A stretch of DNA of 64,000 nucleotides from Compostimonas suwonensis (GCF_002797855.1 NZ_PGFB01000005.1:62001-126000); one strand, 5' to 3'; counted from the first letter of the stretch, positions 44,808-53,843 are shown. The notes: generated by a model not told the origin, from the sequence alone. Numbers and translations are program-made.

Positions 44808-47800
44808 TCAGCTCTGCTCGTCAAACAGCGCCAAGAAGTCTTCGTCCTCCTCTCGCACGTAACCGTGACGCTCGCGGTAGATCGCCAGGCGTCGGCCGAA
44901 CCACAGTGTGAGGATGCCGGCCAAGGCGAAGATGCCGCCGGCGATCCCGAACGGGAACATCCAATCCCCAGCGCCGGTCAGCGCCAGCGACGGCGGCAGC
45001 TCCGGGGTCTTCGGGACGGTCGGCACGGAGACGACGGTTGTGGTCTCGTCGGGCGCTCCGCACAGCCCACGGTGGATCTCATCGCCGTTCGCGTCGAACA
45101 GCGTCTCGATCCAGTAGTACGTGCCGGCCTGCTCGAAGACGACAGCCTCGGAGGTGTAGTCGCCTGGACCGTCGAGGGCGATCGGGTCGCTGCGGAACGC
45201 GAGCTCGGCGTCCGTGCAGGTCGCGGTCTCCCCGTCCTGCCGGTATGCCTCGAACACGAGCGTCGAACCGTCCGGGACCGTCCCGCTGACACGGGCGAGG
45301 TCATGCGCGGGCTCGCCGAGGGTGACCTCGGCAACGGCCTGTGTCGTGACCGTCAGCTGCTCGGGCTGCTCGGTGATGACGGTCGTCTCGCCGGGCGCCC
45401 CGCAGGTGCCCTCGACGAGGATCGTCCCGTCCGCGTCGTAGAGCGTCTCGATCCAGTACACGTTGCCGGGCTGGTCGGTCGTGGTCTGGCCCGAGGCGTA
45501 GACGCCGGGCTGGGTGACCGCGATCTGCTCGCTCTGGTAGAACGCGCTCGTGCAGTTCGGCTCCGCGTCGGCCGGCTCGGGGCCGTAGGCGCGGAACTGG
45601 AGATACGCCCCCTCGGGGATCGTGCCCTGCACCAGGGCGGTGTCCGCGAACGGCTCGCCCACCCGCGCGGTCGCCGTCGCCTGGGTGATGACCGTGACGG
45701 GCAGCTCGACCTCCGGCGTCGGCGGGACGAAGAACCTCTCGAGCACGTCGGCCGGCGACGAGCGATACGGCTGCACTCGGTCGTCGCCGTCGAAGGTCGT
45801 GACCAGCACGTAGAAGCCGGGCTCAGACGGCTCGATCCGGTCGGCATCGGTGTAGCCGAGCCGGTAGACGCCGTTGCGCGCCGGGGTCGTGATCGAAGTC
45901 AGCAAGGGCGCGTCGGACAGGTCGAGGTCGTCCGTAAGCACGGCATCCGTGGCGAACGGCCCATAGACCGTGTGGGTCACCTCGTCGTTGTCGGCCTGCC
46001 AGTACCCGTCGCCCGCGAACTGCCCGTGGTTGGCGGGGAAGCCCGTGACCGTCACCGTGTCGAACGCCCTGCCGCCCGGATGGACGTTGTACTCGCGCAT
46101 CAGCGAGGTCGTCACGATGGGCCAGCGCACCGAGGTCGTCTCGACCGTGATGCCGTACTCGTCGGTCCAGTCCGCCGCGAGGTAGTCACGCACCCACTCC
46201 GGCTGTGTCGCCTTGTGCGCCCGCCACACCCAGGTCACGAATCCGCCCTGCGGTGCCACGACCTCCGGCGAGGTGTAAACGCCGGGACCGTCGGCCGTGA
46301 TCGTCACCGTGCCAAGCGGCACCGCGCCCGTCTCGGCGAGGACGGCCTGCGTCGGCGGCAGGGTGCCCGGCACCTGATAAGCGGTTCCCTCGAACACGAC
46401 GGGGATGAACGCCCCGTCGCGCTTGAGCCACGCGCCGTTCGCGCTGGACACCGTGATCGTGTCGGTCAGCGCGTCACCGGGCACGGCGAGGTGCTGATCC
46501 GCCTCCGACATGGCGACCGGCTGGAACGGCACGACGCTGCTCTCCGGCATCTGCCCGAAGCGATCCGCGAACGAGTCGGTCAGATACCGGCCGTTCACAC
46601 CCTGTGCCGCCTTGTCGATCGTCCAGACCCAGGTGTAGAAGCCGGACTCGGCCGCGACGACCGTGCCCGGCGAGGTGTACGAGCCCGCGCCGGTCAGCGT
46701 GACCGTCTCCTGCCCGGCCACCGGCGCGCCAGCAGGCGCCGCGTCGGCCTCGGCGGGCTGCTCGTCGAACGGGCCGAACAGCGTGCCGGTCGCGGTGATC
46801 GGAATCGGCACGCCGTCGAGCCTGATCCACGTCCCCTTGGAGAGCGTCACGAAGAGCTGGTCGGTGAAGGCGTCGCCCTCGGCGACGTAGCGAGAGGACA
46901 CCTGCGTGGCGATCTGCGGCTGGAAGTCCAGGTCGATCATCGGCGTCTGCGCCTGGACCGACAGCCCGGTCGAAGAACCGGCGACGGCGGCGATGAGGCG
47001 CTGCGCGCCCGGTGTCGTGTAGAGGTCGACCTGCGCCCCGTAGCCGGCCGCGGCGACGCTCATGCTCGCCTCGATCCGGTACGACGGCACCCCGTCGGCC
47101 GGGGTGCCCGTGATGCCGTACTGCCCGACGCCGAGCGTGCGCGACGACGACCCGTCGACGAACACCGCGCCCGTCAGCGCCGCCCCGCCCTGCAGCGACG
47201 CGGGATGAGCGGCGACCGTCACCGTGCCGGCGTACTGGTCCGACATGGCGATGCTCACCGACAGCGACGGATCGGTGACCGCGTTGACGGCGGCCTCCTG
47301 CCGCATGACGGCGAGGTTCGCCAGGATCGTGCCGCGCACGCCGACAGGCGCGCGGGCCACGTAGTAGTCATCGCCGGACATCCCGTGGCTGTTGTAGACG
47401 CCCGGATCGGCGACCGACCACACATACAGCGCGACCGCCGCCGTGAGATTCGGGTCGCCGGACTGCCCCCACCTGTCCAGCACGTAGTTCAGCTCCGCGA
47501 GCTGCTGACGCGAGAGCGAGTCCAGGGAGGTCACCGTCTGCGGCCCCGATGTGGGATCGAACGGGGAGTTCGCGCCGAGGTCGATGCAGTACCCCTGCCT
47601 GCCGTCGACGTCCGTGTTGTACGCCCCCAGGAAACCCGAGTCACCGTAGTAGCCCGTCCCCAGGCTGCCCGCGTGAGCCGGCACCGCACCGAGCACGACC
47701 GTCCCAGCCAGCACGAGTAGCGCGACGAGGACCGCAGCGAGACGACGGATCACCGCGCCGGGCGGATGCACACCTGGGGGCTCGGGTGGGGATGCGATCG

Positions 47801-47810
47801 ACATTGACAT
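44808..47810 (-). CDS. Large cell-wall-anchored surface protein with LAxTG-like signal
   Basis: 1000 residues, ATG 47810 behind AGGAGGACGGCCC. A signal peptide ends near AHA (about residue 47). Residues 50-160 (YCIDLGANSPFD ... AVALYVWSVADP) recall thioester-domain adhesins, but the usual Gln before the AxW motif is not seen, so the bond may be missing. Long beta-rich repeats follow, the last two alike (TCGAPGETTVI and LCGAPDETTTV, each after YWIETL(Y/F)DA). The end has LALTGAG, a transmembrane helix and a 28-residue tail. LAxTG is the type used by class E sortases. It may promote mating contact. Confidence 0.75.
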   Translation of the reverse strand: MSMSIASPPEPPGVHPPGAVIRRLAAVLVALLVLAGTVVLGAVPAHAGSLGTGYYGDSGFLGAYNTDVDGRQGYCIDLGANSPFDPTSGPQTVTSLDSLSRQQLAELNYVLDRWGQSGDPNLTAAVALYVWSVADPGVYNSHGMSGDDYYVARAPVGVRGTILANLAVMRQEAAVNAVTDPSLSVSIAMSDQYAGTVTVAAHPASLQGGAALTGAVFVDGSSSRTLGVGQYGITGTPADGVPSYRIEASMSVAAAGYGAQVDLYTTPGAQRLIAAVAGSSTGLSVQAQTPMIDLDFQPQIATQVSSRYVAEGDAFTDQLFVTLSKGTWIRLDGVPIPITATGTLFGPFDEQPAEADAAPAGAPVAGQETVTLTGAGSYTSPGTVVAAESGFYTWVWTIDKAAQGVNGRYLTDSFADRFGQMPESSVVPFQPVAMSEADQHLAVPGDALTDTITVSSANGAWLKRDGAFIPVVFEGTAYQVPGTLPPTQAVLAETGAVPLGTVTITADGPGVYTSPEVVAPQGGFVTWVWRAHKATQPEWVRDYLAADWTDEYGITVETTSVRWPIVTTSLMREYNVHPGGRAFDTVTVTGFPANHGQFAGDGYWQADNDEVTHTVYGPFATDAVLTDDLDLSDAPLLTSITTPARNGVYRLGYTDADRIEPSEPGFYVLVTTFDGDDRVQPYRSSPADVLERFFVPPTPEVELPVTVITQATATARVGEPFADTALVQGTIPEGAYLQFRAYGPEPADAEPNCTSAFYQSEQIAVTQPGVYASGQTTTDQPGNVYWIETLYDADGTILVEGTCGAPGETTVITEQPEQLTVTTQAVAEVTLGEPAHDLARVSGTVPDGSTLVFEAYRQDGETATCTDAELAFRSDPIALDGPGDYTSEAVVFEQAGTYYWIETLFDANGDEIHRGLCGAPDETTTVVSVPTVPKTPELPPSLALTGAGDWMFPFGIAGGIFALAGILTLWFGRRLAIYRERHGYVREEDEDFLALFDEQS

Positions 47811-47863
47811 GGGCCGTCCTCCTGACTCTGCAAAGGACGGTGGGAAGCGACCGTCCTCAGAGC

Positions 47864-47872
47864 AGGTGCGCG
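47864..47872 (-). promoter_or_regulatory. CGCGCACCT box 8
   Basis: The minus strand reads GATCCGCGCACCTGCTC, 53 bases before the surface-protein ATG at 47810. Confidence 0.4.
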
Positions 47873-47962
47873 GATCGGCCCACGCGACGTCGCACAGCCG
47901 CAGCCGAGTTCTGGCCTCTGCGGACGACCTGGCTGTTGCTCAGAGCGCCCGCAACTACCTGG

Positions 47963-47984
47963 GTCAGAGATTCCATGTGGTATT
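47963..47984. repeat. att-like direct repeat, left copy (A/B junction)
   Basis: GTCAGAGAT, T, CCATGTGGTATT. It matches 60502-60523 at 21 of 22 positions in the same orientation and separates the conjugative element from the defence island. Confidence 0.8.
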
Positions 47985-48075
47985 CGCTGCAATACCCCCT
48001 ACATTTTCTCCGCTTAAGTAGCCTCTGATCGGGACTTACCCGCTCCTAGAGATGGCCGGAGAATCGCCTGGATTC

Positions 48076-48942
48076 TCAGCCATCCCTGTAATGGAGCTGC
48101 CGGAGCGGGAGCTTGGGAAGGCTGGTTCCGAACCTCGCCCAGAGGCCACTGCAGACGTGTAGTCCCTCTGTGACGTCGCGGTCCTCGTACCGATACATGA
48201 GCCAAAGATGAACGTCCACAAGGGGCGGATTCAGTTGCGGGGGCATCAGGTCGCGCGGATTGGGCGGGGGCGAGTAACGGCTGAACGCTGCCGTCAGGTT
48301 CCCGGGCGGACCGAATGGGTACATCACGAGGTGCTTATTCGGGTACCCGTCCAGCTTTTCACCTATGGCTCGCACTCCCCCTCGCTGCTCCTTATCGACG
48401 ATGTGCAATGACTGTCGAATCAACGCCCATGGATCATCGGGCGACGGTGCATGCGTAACAGACCACCTGATCTGATGAGGCTCCGTGTGCGGATGCTGGC
48501 AGCGCTGAGCACACATCACTTGGACACCGTCGTCGTAGACCGCGAGTCCGAGGATCGGGACAGGATCTACCCCCGGGAGCAACAGTCGCTCGTCGCGAGA
48601 TGACCAGTGATATTCGCAGCCGGCTTCGACAGTCCACCGAAGGACATCCGCCCTGATCTTGCTGCGCACGTCTCTAGTTGCGCCTCCCAAGATCATGTAC
48701 GGGATCATCACCCACACGCAGTGCGGCAGTGTCGGCTCCGCCGTCGGAGCGAGGCGTTGTTCTGCTTCGCGAATGGCAGACGGTGTGGTCGTGATCACTT
48801 CCGCGACGTGTTTCCCGTCCTCGGATAGCAGGTCGGGCATGTTCGACTTGGAGCCGTCGTCATACAGTCGAAACTCCACACCGAGCTCATCCGACAGCAT
48901 CAGCCTCGCGTGTTCTTCTTCCCTTCTGGACACCAGCCTCAC
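48076..48942 (-). CDS. Hypothetical protein with possible nuclease-like core
   Basis: 288 residues from GTG 48942 (GTG 48933 is an alternative). I do not recognise it. Near residue 30 the pattern MPDLLSEDGKHVAEVITTT resembles the D...ExhT core of restriction-fold proteins, with Thr in place of Lys. Later parts are mixed alpha/beta with scattered Cys and His. It is 25 bases downstream of 48968-49867 and presumably co-transcribed, divergent from the kinase. Confidence 0.55.
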   Translation of the reverse strand: MRLVSRREEEHARLMLSDELGVEFRLYDDGSKSNMPDLLSEDGKHVAEVITTTPSAIREAEQRLAPTAEPTLPHCVWVMIPYMILGGATRDVRSKIRADVLRWTVEAGCEYHWSSRDERLLLPGVDPVPILGLAVYDDGVQVMCAQRCQHPHTEPHQIRWSVTHAPSPDDPWALIRQSLHIVDKEQRGGVRAIGEKLDGYPNKHLVMYPFGPPGNLTAAFSRYSPPPNPRDLMPPQLNPPLVDVHLWLMYRYEDRDVTEGLHVCSGLWARFGTSLPKLPLRQLHYRDG

Positions 48943-48967
48943 GCCTTCCTCGCACACACAGCGATCG

Positions 48968-49867
48968 TCAGGGCGTGCGGTAGATGGGGACGCCCGCGGC
49001 TCGCAGCGCCTCGGGCAGACGGTCGTGCACGTCGCGCATTGCCGACGAGAGTGCTTCATAGCCGGCGTGCGTCTCGGTCACCACCTCTTCGAGCACGGGC
49101 GGTACGTAGTCCGAGAACGTCGACACGCTCAGGGTCAGCGTTCCCGCGGCCTGGTCGGTCGCCCACGGGTTTACAGACGGCACCCCGCCTTCGATGCTCT
49201 GGGGTCGCAGGCGGTGATATCCCGCGTCTCGCCGGGCTGCCAGCGCAGCCCAAGCTGCGCTTTTCACGAGATCGTCCAGCGGCTCGACGAGATCCGCCAG
49301 CGCGACCTTTCCCGTCTGCCGGGCAGCCGCCAGGATGTACTTCACTGTCTCCGGATTGAGGGAGAGGTTTGCGAGTCGTCCGGAATCGAACGGCGCCGGG
49401 AGGCCGGTCCAGCTAAGCTTCACGTCGAGACCCGCAGCTTTGCTGTGGATGCGGACGACGCGAGCCACCACGTTCACTACGGCATGGCCGGCACTCACAG
49501 CCCACAGCCCGGATGCTTCGGCGACTGCACGGCCGGCGATATTGCGATGGTTTGCGGTCGCGGGCTCTGTAGCGGTATCGCGCCAAACCTCAGCATCACG
49601 GAGCGCAGCGAACGCGAGTCCAAGCTGCTCACCGGCGGCGGCCGCACGGCCCAACAGATCCGCGAAGTAGCCGTGAGGCAGTCCCTTGCTCACGCCGTGT
49701 ATTTCTGCCCACTCGTACTGAGCACCCAGCATCTGCCAGTCGTGCGAGACCATCGCTCGTATCCGGTCAGCGTCGGTGAACGGCTTGCCCACGTCGCCGG
49801 GCAACAGCGTCCCCACGACCGCGGCCACCACTGGGCCTTTCGACTCCGGCTCACTCATAGAAAACAT
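48968..49867 (-). CDS. Hypothetical helical protein, divergent from the kinase
   Basis: 299 residues from ATG 49867; ATG 49858 three codons later is equally possible because no strong ribosome site is seen. It is rich in Ala, Val and Leu helices (AGRAVAEASGLWAVSAGHAVVNVVARVVRI) with no clear membrane segment and no known motif. Together with the next gene it forms a two-gene unit facing away from the kinase operon across a 125-base gap. Confidence 0.5.
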   Translation of the reverse strand: MFSMSEPESKGPVVAAVVGTLLPGDVGKPFTDADRIRAMVSHDWQMLGAQYEWAEIHGVSKGLPHGYFADLLGRAAAAGEQLGLAFAALRDAEVWRDTATEPATANHRNIAGRAVAEASGLWAVSAGHAVVNVVARVVRIHSKAAGLDVKLSWTGLPAPFDSGRLANLSLNPETVKYILAAARQTGKVALADLVEPLDDLVKSAAWAALAARRDAGYHRLRPQSIEGGVPSVNPWATDQAAGTLTLSVSTFSDYVPPVLEEVVTETHAGYEALSSAMRDVHDRLPEALRAAGVPIYRTP

Positions 49868-49980
49868 CGTGACGCGACCGACTCCCCCACCACAACCGAT
49901 GCCGAGGCCCATGTCGCGTTCGCTGTCATCCCACCGTCGGGGATACATAATAGTTGAGACACGTCAAACCATTTCCGTGG

Positions 49981-49986
49981 TATACT
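49981..49986 (+). promoter_or_regulatory. -10 box of the kinase operon
   Basis: TATACT ends 6 bases before an ATG (49993), the spacing of a leaderless transcript. A weak TTGAGA lies 21 bases upstream; no good -35 box at 17 bases. Confidence 0.5.
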
Positions 49987-49992
49987 TGTTCT

Positions 49993-50031
49993 ATGGACAA
50001 CAATTTCGAGGGCTGCGGGAGCGGCTCATGA
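49993..50031 (+). CDS. Leaderless 12-residue leader peptide coupled to the kinase
   Basis: ATG 49993 opens MDNNFEGCGSGS and a TGA that overlaps the kinase ATG (ATGA). Position right behind a -10 box and exact coupling suggest that the kinase is translated by reinitiation after this peptide. A chance open frame of 12 codons is possible. Confidence 0.4.
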   Translation: MDNNFEGCGSGS

Positions 50032-51575
50032 GGCTCGGCGGGCTGAGCGAAGTGGCGGAAGAACTGGGAGTGACGCCCCAGCGGATCGCTGCGCTGCGAC
50101 AGCGACCCGACTTCCCGGATGCGGTCGGGGAGATCGCTCAGGGCCCGATCTGGGATCTGGACGTGGTCAAGGCCTGGAACGGATCCGGCCTGCGTCAGAG
50201 GAAGGCCGGACGCCCGAAGTCCGACCTCACCGTCAGGACCCTGGGCGGGCGGTTCATCCTCGAACTTCCGGCAATCGGAAGCGGCGGATTCGCCGACGTC
50301 TTCCGCGCGACCGACCGGAAGACCGGGAACCTCGTTGCGGTCAAGGTCCTGCGGGACACGGCAACCGTGGACCCGGAGGCGATCAGCCGCTTCAAGCGAG
50401 AACTGCGGCTGCTGGAAGGGCTTACCCATCCCAACGTGATCTCCGTGATCGCGCAGGGCGAGACAGACGAGCAGGACGTCTGGTACGCGATGCCGTTGGC
50501 GCAGGGCAGCCTGGCGGACTTCATCGAGAAGGTCGACGGCAACCCGCCACTGATCGTGGACATCATGCGCCAGATCTGCGCCGGACTCACATACATCCAC
50601 AGCAACGGCGTCTACCACCGTGATCTGAAGCCGGCGAACGTGCTCCGTCTCGAGAGCGGCGAATGGGCCGTCTCCGACTTCGGGCTGGCGGTCGAGGCCG
50701 AGCGGGGCACCACGCCTCTGACATCGACGCTCCGGGCAGGCATGGGCTCCTGGGTGTACGCAGCCCCCGAGCAGTGGGCGCGAGCGCGCAGCGCCGATCA
50801 CCGCTCGGACGTCTACAGTCTCGGCAAGATCCTGCAGGAACTCGTGACCCAGGAGTACCCGGTGAATACCGAGATGGCAGCAGGGCCCCTGCGACCCGTC
50901 GTCGAGCGCGCCACCGCAAACAACCCTGCCAGCCGGTACGGTTCTGTCGCCGAGTTCCTCGAGGCGCTCGAGCGTTCGCTCGGCACTCACCAGGAGTACG
51001 AGACCTGGGAATCGCGCGAACAGACCGCTGAACGACTCCGCGACCGGATGCTGAGCCCGTCGACGACACCGGCCGATCTGATCGAGATGCTCGAGTGGGC
51101 CACGCTTCTCGACGAATCCGACGAGGATGACATGAAGGCGCTCAGCCGCGTCCTGCCGTGGTGCACCTCGTCGTCCATCGAGTTCCTGTGGAACCGGGAC
51201 CGTGGCGCGTTCCGTCGTCTGTTCGAGCGGTTCACCGACTACGTCAAGCGCACAGGCTTCTCGTTCGAGTACTGCGACGTGCTCGCGAACTTCATGCGCC
51301 GCGCCGTCGATGTCACCGGCGACTCCAGCATCCTGCGCATGGCGGTCGCCGCCCTTGCCATCCTCGGCCCGGACCACAACCGCTGGCACGTGCGGGACGT
51401 GCTGGTCTCAGTCCTGCAGGACGTCAAGTCGGAAGAGATGTCGATGGCCGCCATCGAGGGGTTGCGATCGGTAAGCCGCAACCAGGTCGCCTGGTCGATC
51501 ACCGACTTCACCGTTCGCACGCTGCCGCCGGCGATCCGGATCGGCATTGCGGACTGGATAAGCGAGGCCAGTTGA
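50028..51575 (+). CDS. Ser/Thr protein kinase with N-terminal DNA-binding-like region
   Basis: 515 residues from ATG 50028 (GGGAGCGGCTC before it). Residues 1-45 (LSEVAEELGVTPQRIAALRQRPDFP, IWDLDVVKAW) look like a MerR/excisionase-type helix-turn-helix. The kinase domain spans about 72-320: GSGGFADVF (84-92), Lys106 in VAVKVL, HRDLKPAN (197-204) and DFG (217-219), so it should be active. The C-terminal 190 residues are helical and repeat-like. There is no transmembrane segment, unlike PknB-type kinases. It heads the defence locus and could sense infection or modify its partners. Confidence 0.88.
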   Translation: MRLGGLSEVAEELGVTPQRIAALRQRPDFPDAVGEIAQGPIWDLDVVKAWNGSGLRQRKAGRPKSDLTVRTLGGRFILELPAIGSGGFADVFRATDRKTGNLVAVKVLRDTATVDPEAISRFKRELRLLEGLTHPNVISVIAQGETDEQDVWYAMPLAQGSLADFIEKVDGNPPLIVDIMRQICAGLTYIHSNGVYHRDLKPANVLRLESGEWAVSDFGLAVEAERGTTPLTSTLRAGMGSWVYAAPEQWARARSADHRSDVYSLGKILQELVTQEYPVNTEMAAGPLRPVVERATANNPASRYGSVAEFLEALERSLGTHQEYETWESREQTAERLRDRMLSPSTTPADLIEMLEWATLLDESDEDDMKALSRVLPWCTSSSIEFLWNRDRGAFRRLFERFTDYVKRTGFSFEYCDVLANFMRRAVDVTGDSSILRMAVAALAILGPDHNRWHVRDVLVSVLQDVKSEEMSMAAIEGLRSVSRNQVAWSITDFTVRTLPPAIRIGIADWISEAS

Positions 51576-51613
51576 TGACCCCTCGCACGACCTCAAGGAA
51601 GGGGGTGACAGAC

Positions 51614-51739
51614 ATGCCCAAGGGAAGACCGGCCGCGTCACGCGGCCACGCGCGCAGCGCCGTCTCGGGACGCTTCGTGAAGCTCAGCTACGCGAAGCGC
51701 AACCCGAGAACGACGGTAGTCCACAAGAAGAAGAGCTGA
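51614..51739 (+). CDS. 41-residue basic protein
   Basis: ATG 51614 with AAGGGGG eight bases before; GTG 51605 is an alternative. The sequence has 12 Lys/Arg, including SGRFVKLSYAKRNPRTTVVH and a KKKS end. Short proteins of the form xSGRFVxxxxAxRxPxTTV occur in phages and islands of actinobacteria; their role is unknown to me. It lies 38 bases after the kinase in the same direction. Confidence 0.6.
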   Translation: MPKGRPAASRGHARSAVSGRFVKLSYAKRNPRTTVVHKKKS

Positions 51740-51838
51740 GCGGCTGAGACTTCGCGTGAACCAAGCGGGGCCGCCTTGGAGGGCGGTCCCGCTCCCAGCA
51801 TAAACAACAACCCATCAGCATCATGTTCGGAGCAGTAA

Positions 51839-53623
51839 GTGAAGACCGACCAGTACGTCGTCGTGCAGCCCACGGTTGCCGGCAATCCCGAGCTGCGCGA
51901 GCCGCAGATCCTCGCCTATGAGGCGATCGAGAACCACGACTTTCAAGCTGCCGACGCCCGCGAGGTGTCGGTCGTCCTGCCAGTGGGGTGCGGCAAGTCC
52001 GGACTCCTCGCCCTCGCGCCCTTCGCCGCGAGGTCGAGGCGCACCCTGCTCGTCGCGCCGAACCTGAAGATCGCCGACCAGTTGCTTGGCGACCTCACAC
52101 CGAGCAACCCGAAGTATTTCTACACGAAGCGGAAGGTCCTCGACCGCGAGCCGTTCCCTGAGCCCGCGGAGATCCGCGGCGCCTCGAGCAACGTCGGCGA
52201 CCTCGAGGAAGCCGACATCGTCGTCACGAACATCCAGCAGCTGCAGCGCGAGAACAACAAGTGGCTCGCGAAGCTCCCCAGCGACTTCTTCGACCTGATC
52301 CTCTTCGACGAGGGCCACCACAACGTCGCCGAGAGCTGGGACGTGCTGCGACGCAAGTTCCCCGATGCGCGAATCCTGAACGTGAGCGCGACCCCGGCTC
52401 GAGCAGACGGAAAAGTGATGACCGGCGAGGTCATCTACAGCTACCCGATCTCCAAGGCCGTCGAGAAGGGGTACGTCAAGCGCATCAACGGATACCGGCT
52501 GAACCCGACGACGCTGCACTACGTTCGCCACGAGGGAGACGCCGAGGTCGAGGTCTCTCTGGATGAGGTGCGCCGTCTCGGCGAGGAGGATGCCGGCTTC
52601 CGACGCAGCATCGTCAGTTCCGAGGCCACCCTCACCACGATCGCCGAAGCATCCATCCGCAAGCTCCAGGAGATGCGAGAGGCCACCGGACAGCCCCGCC
52701 TGAAGATCATCGCCTCCGCTCTCAACATGGAGCACTGTAAGCAGGTCGTCGCGAAGTACCGCGAACTGGGGATGCGTGCCGACTTCGTCCATAGCCAGCT
52801 CGCGGAGAAGGCGAACGAGCGCATCCACGAAAAGCTCGACAACCACGAGCTCGACGTCATCGTGCAAGTGCGGAAGCTCGGCGAAGGCTTCGATCACCCG
52901 TACCTCAGCGTCGCCGCGGTGTTCAGCATCTTCAGCAACCTTGGCCCGTTCATGCAGTTCGTCGGCCGCATCATGCGCACCATCCCCGGCGTGGATCCCT
53001 TTGACCCCGTCAACGACGGAGTAGTGGTCTTCCATGTCGGAGGCAACATCACCGGGGTCTGGACAGACTTCCAGCAGTTCGCCGAAGCCGACCAGGCGTT
53101 CTTCGCCAACCTGATCGACGAAGACCTCATCGAACCCACCCCGACCCGCGAACCCGGCCCCGGAGGCAACGGCGGAGGCGGCAGCCTTCCGGTGATCACC
53201 GCTCAAGACGATGTCCTGCTCGAGAGCCTCACCCTGCTCACCGCCGACCCCAAGGTCGCAGCGGCGCTCGCAGTCCTGAAAGACGCCGGCATCAGCACGG
53301 GTGAGCAGTTCGACCGCCTGCAGCGGATCACCCCCACCAAGCAGGCGTCCCGCAAGGCGAAGCGGGCGCTTCTCGACGAGCTCGTGAAGACCGCCGTCGG
53401 CAAGCTCCTCGCCAAGCACAGCCTCAAGCACGCCGGCCGCGACTTCGATAAGACCCGTGAGAACTTCAAGGTCGTGAAGTCCGCGATCGACCTCCGGATC
53501 AAGAAGACGGTCCCCAGCGGCGCAACCACCCGCAGCGAGTACTCCGCCGCAGACCTGGACCATCTCATCAACGAACTGCCGAAGATCGTCGACAGCGTGG
53601 AAGAGGAGTTGCGTCATGGGTAG
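51839..53623 (+). CDS. SF2 DEAD/DEAH-box helicase
   Basis: 594 residues from GTG 51839, six bases after GGAG. Walker A PVGCGKSG (48-55), DEGH box (157-160), SAT motif III (183-185) and motif VI QFVGRIMR (373-380) are intact, so both RecA-like domains are present. A Gly/Pro linker near residue 440 (GPGGNGGGG) leads to a helical C-terminal domain of about 150 residues without known fold. Its resemblance is to helicases of restriction-like and defence systems. It overlaps the next gene by 8 bases. Confidence 0.9.
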   Translation: MKTDQYVVVQPTVAGNPELREPQILAYEAIENHDFQAADAREVSVVLPVGCGKSGLLALAPFAARSRRTLLVAPNLKIADQLLGDLTPSNPKYFYTKRKVLDREPFPEPAEIRGASSNVGDLEEADIVVTNIQQLQRENNKWLAKLPSDFFDLILFDEGHHNVAESWDVLRRKFPDARILNVSATPARADGKVMTGEVIYSYPISKAVEKGYVKRINGYRLNPTTLHYVRHEGDAEVEVSLDEVRRLGEEDAGFRRSIVSSEATLTTIAEASIRKLQEMREATGQPRLKIIASALNMEHCKQVVAKYRELGMRADFVHSQLAEKANERIHEKLDNHELDVIVQVRKLGEGFDHPYLSVAAVFSIFSNLGPFMQFVGRIMRTIPGVDPFDPVNDGVVVFHVGGNITGVWTDFQQFAEADQAFFANLIDEDLIEPTPTREPGPGGNGGGGSLPVITAQDDVLLESLTLLTADPKVAAALAVLKDAGISTGEQFDRLQRITPTKQASRKAKRALLDELVKTAVGKLLAKHSLKHAGRDFDKTRENFKVVKSAIDLRIKKTVPSGATTRSEYSAADLDHLINELPKIVDSVEEELRHG

Positions 53624-53843
53624 CCAACGATCCCTGCTCAAATCGCTCACTGCGGGTGTCGCGGGCAAAAAGCACTACTGCAAAGGGAACAAGCGCCACG
53701 TCCTCCTCAAGGGCGACCGCATCTTGGTGATCAAGATCGAGCGCGATAGCTTTCACTATTGCCTCGACTGCGGGCTCAAGTTCATCGCCACGGCCCGGAA
53801 AGACCTTGCCGCGCTTGAGACCGACCTGCTGGCGACACCATGA
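53616..53843 (+). CDS. 75-residue Cys/His mini-protein
   Basis: ATG 53616 lies within the helicase end. HYCKGN (20-25) and HYCLDCG (47-53) give three Cys and two His suitable for one zinc site, and the remainder is short beta strands (HVLLKGDRILVIKI). Probably a zinc-ribbon accessory of the helicase. Its stop overlaps the HEPN gene start (ATGA). Confidence 0.65.
   Translation: MGSQRSLLKSLTAGVAGKKHYCKGNKRHVLLKGDRILVIKIERDSFHYCLDCGLKFIATARKDLAALETDLLATP

Larger units (their letters stand above)
1..47984. mobile_element. Element A: integrative conjugative element with copper cargo (left end outside window)
   Basis: Inferred extent. Conjugation genes lie on the minus strand at 1-10.2 kb, and a MobF relaxase, C5 methyltransferase and large surface protein lie at 38.9-47.8 kb. 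Between them is a copper/cytochrome-maturation cargo. The right limit is set at the first copy of the 22-bp att-like repeat (47963-47984). The left end, the VirB4-type ATPase, the coupling protein and any integrase of its own are not visible. One shared upstream motif (CGCGCACCT) links genes at both ends of the element, which supports a single unit. Confidence 0.75.

Noticed and set aside
44865-47720. 951-codon plus-strand frame opposite the surface protein
   Set aside because: An Arg/Gly/Asp-rich shadow frame without motifs; the minus strand has signal peptide, repeats and anchor.
52000-53668. 615-codon minus-strand frame opposite the helicase
   Set aside because: The helicase frame has Walker A, DEGH, SAT and motif VI; the antisense has none.
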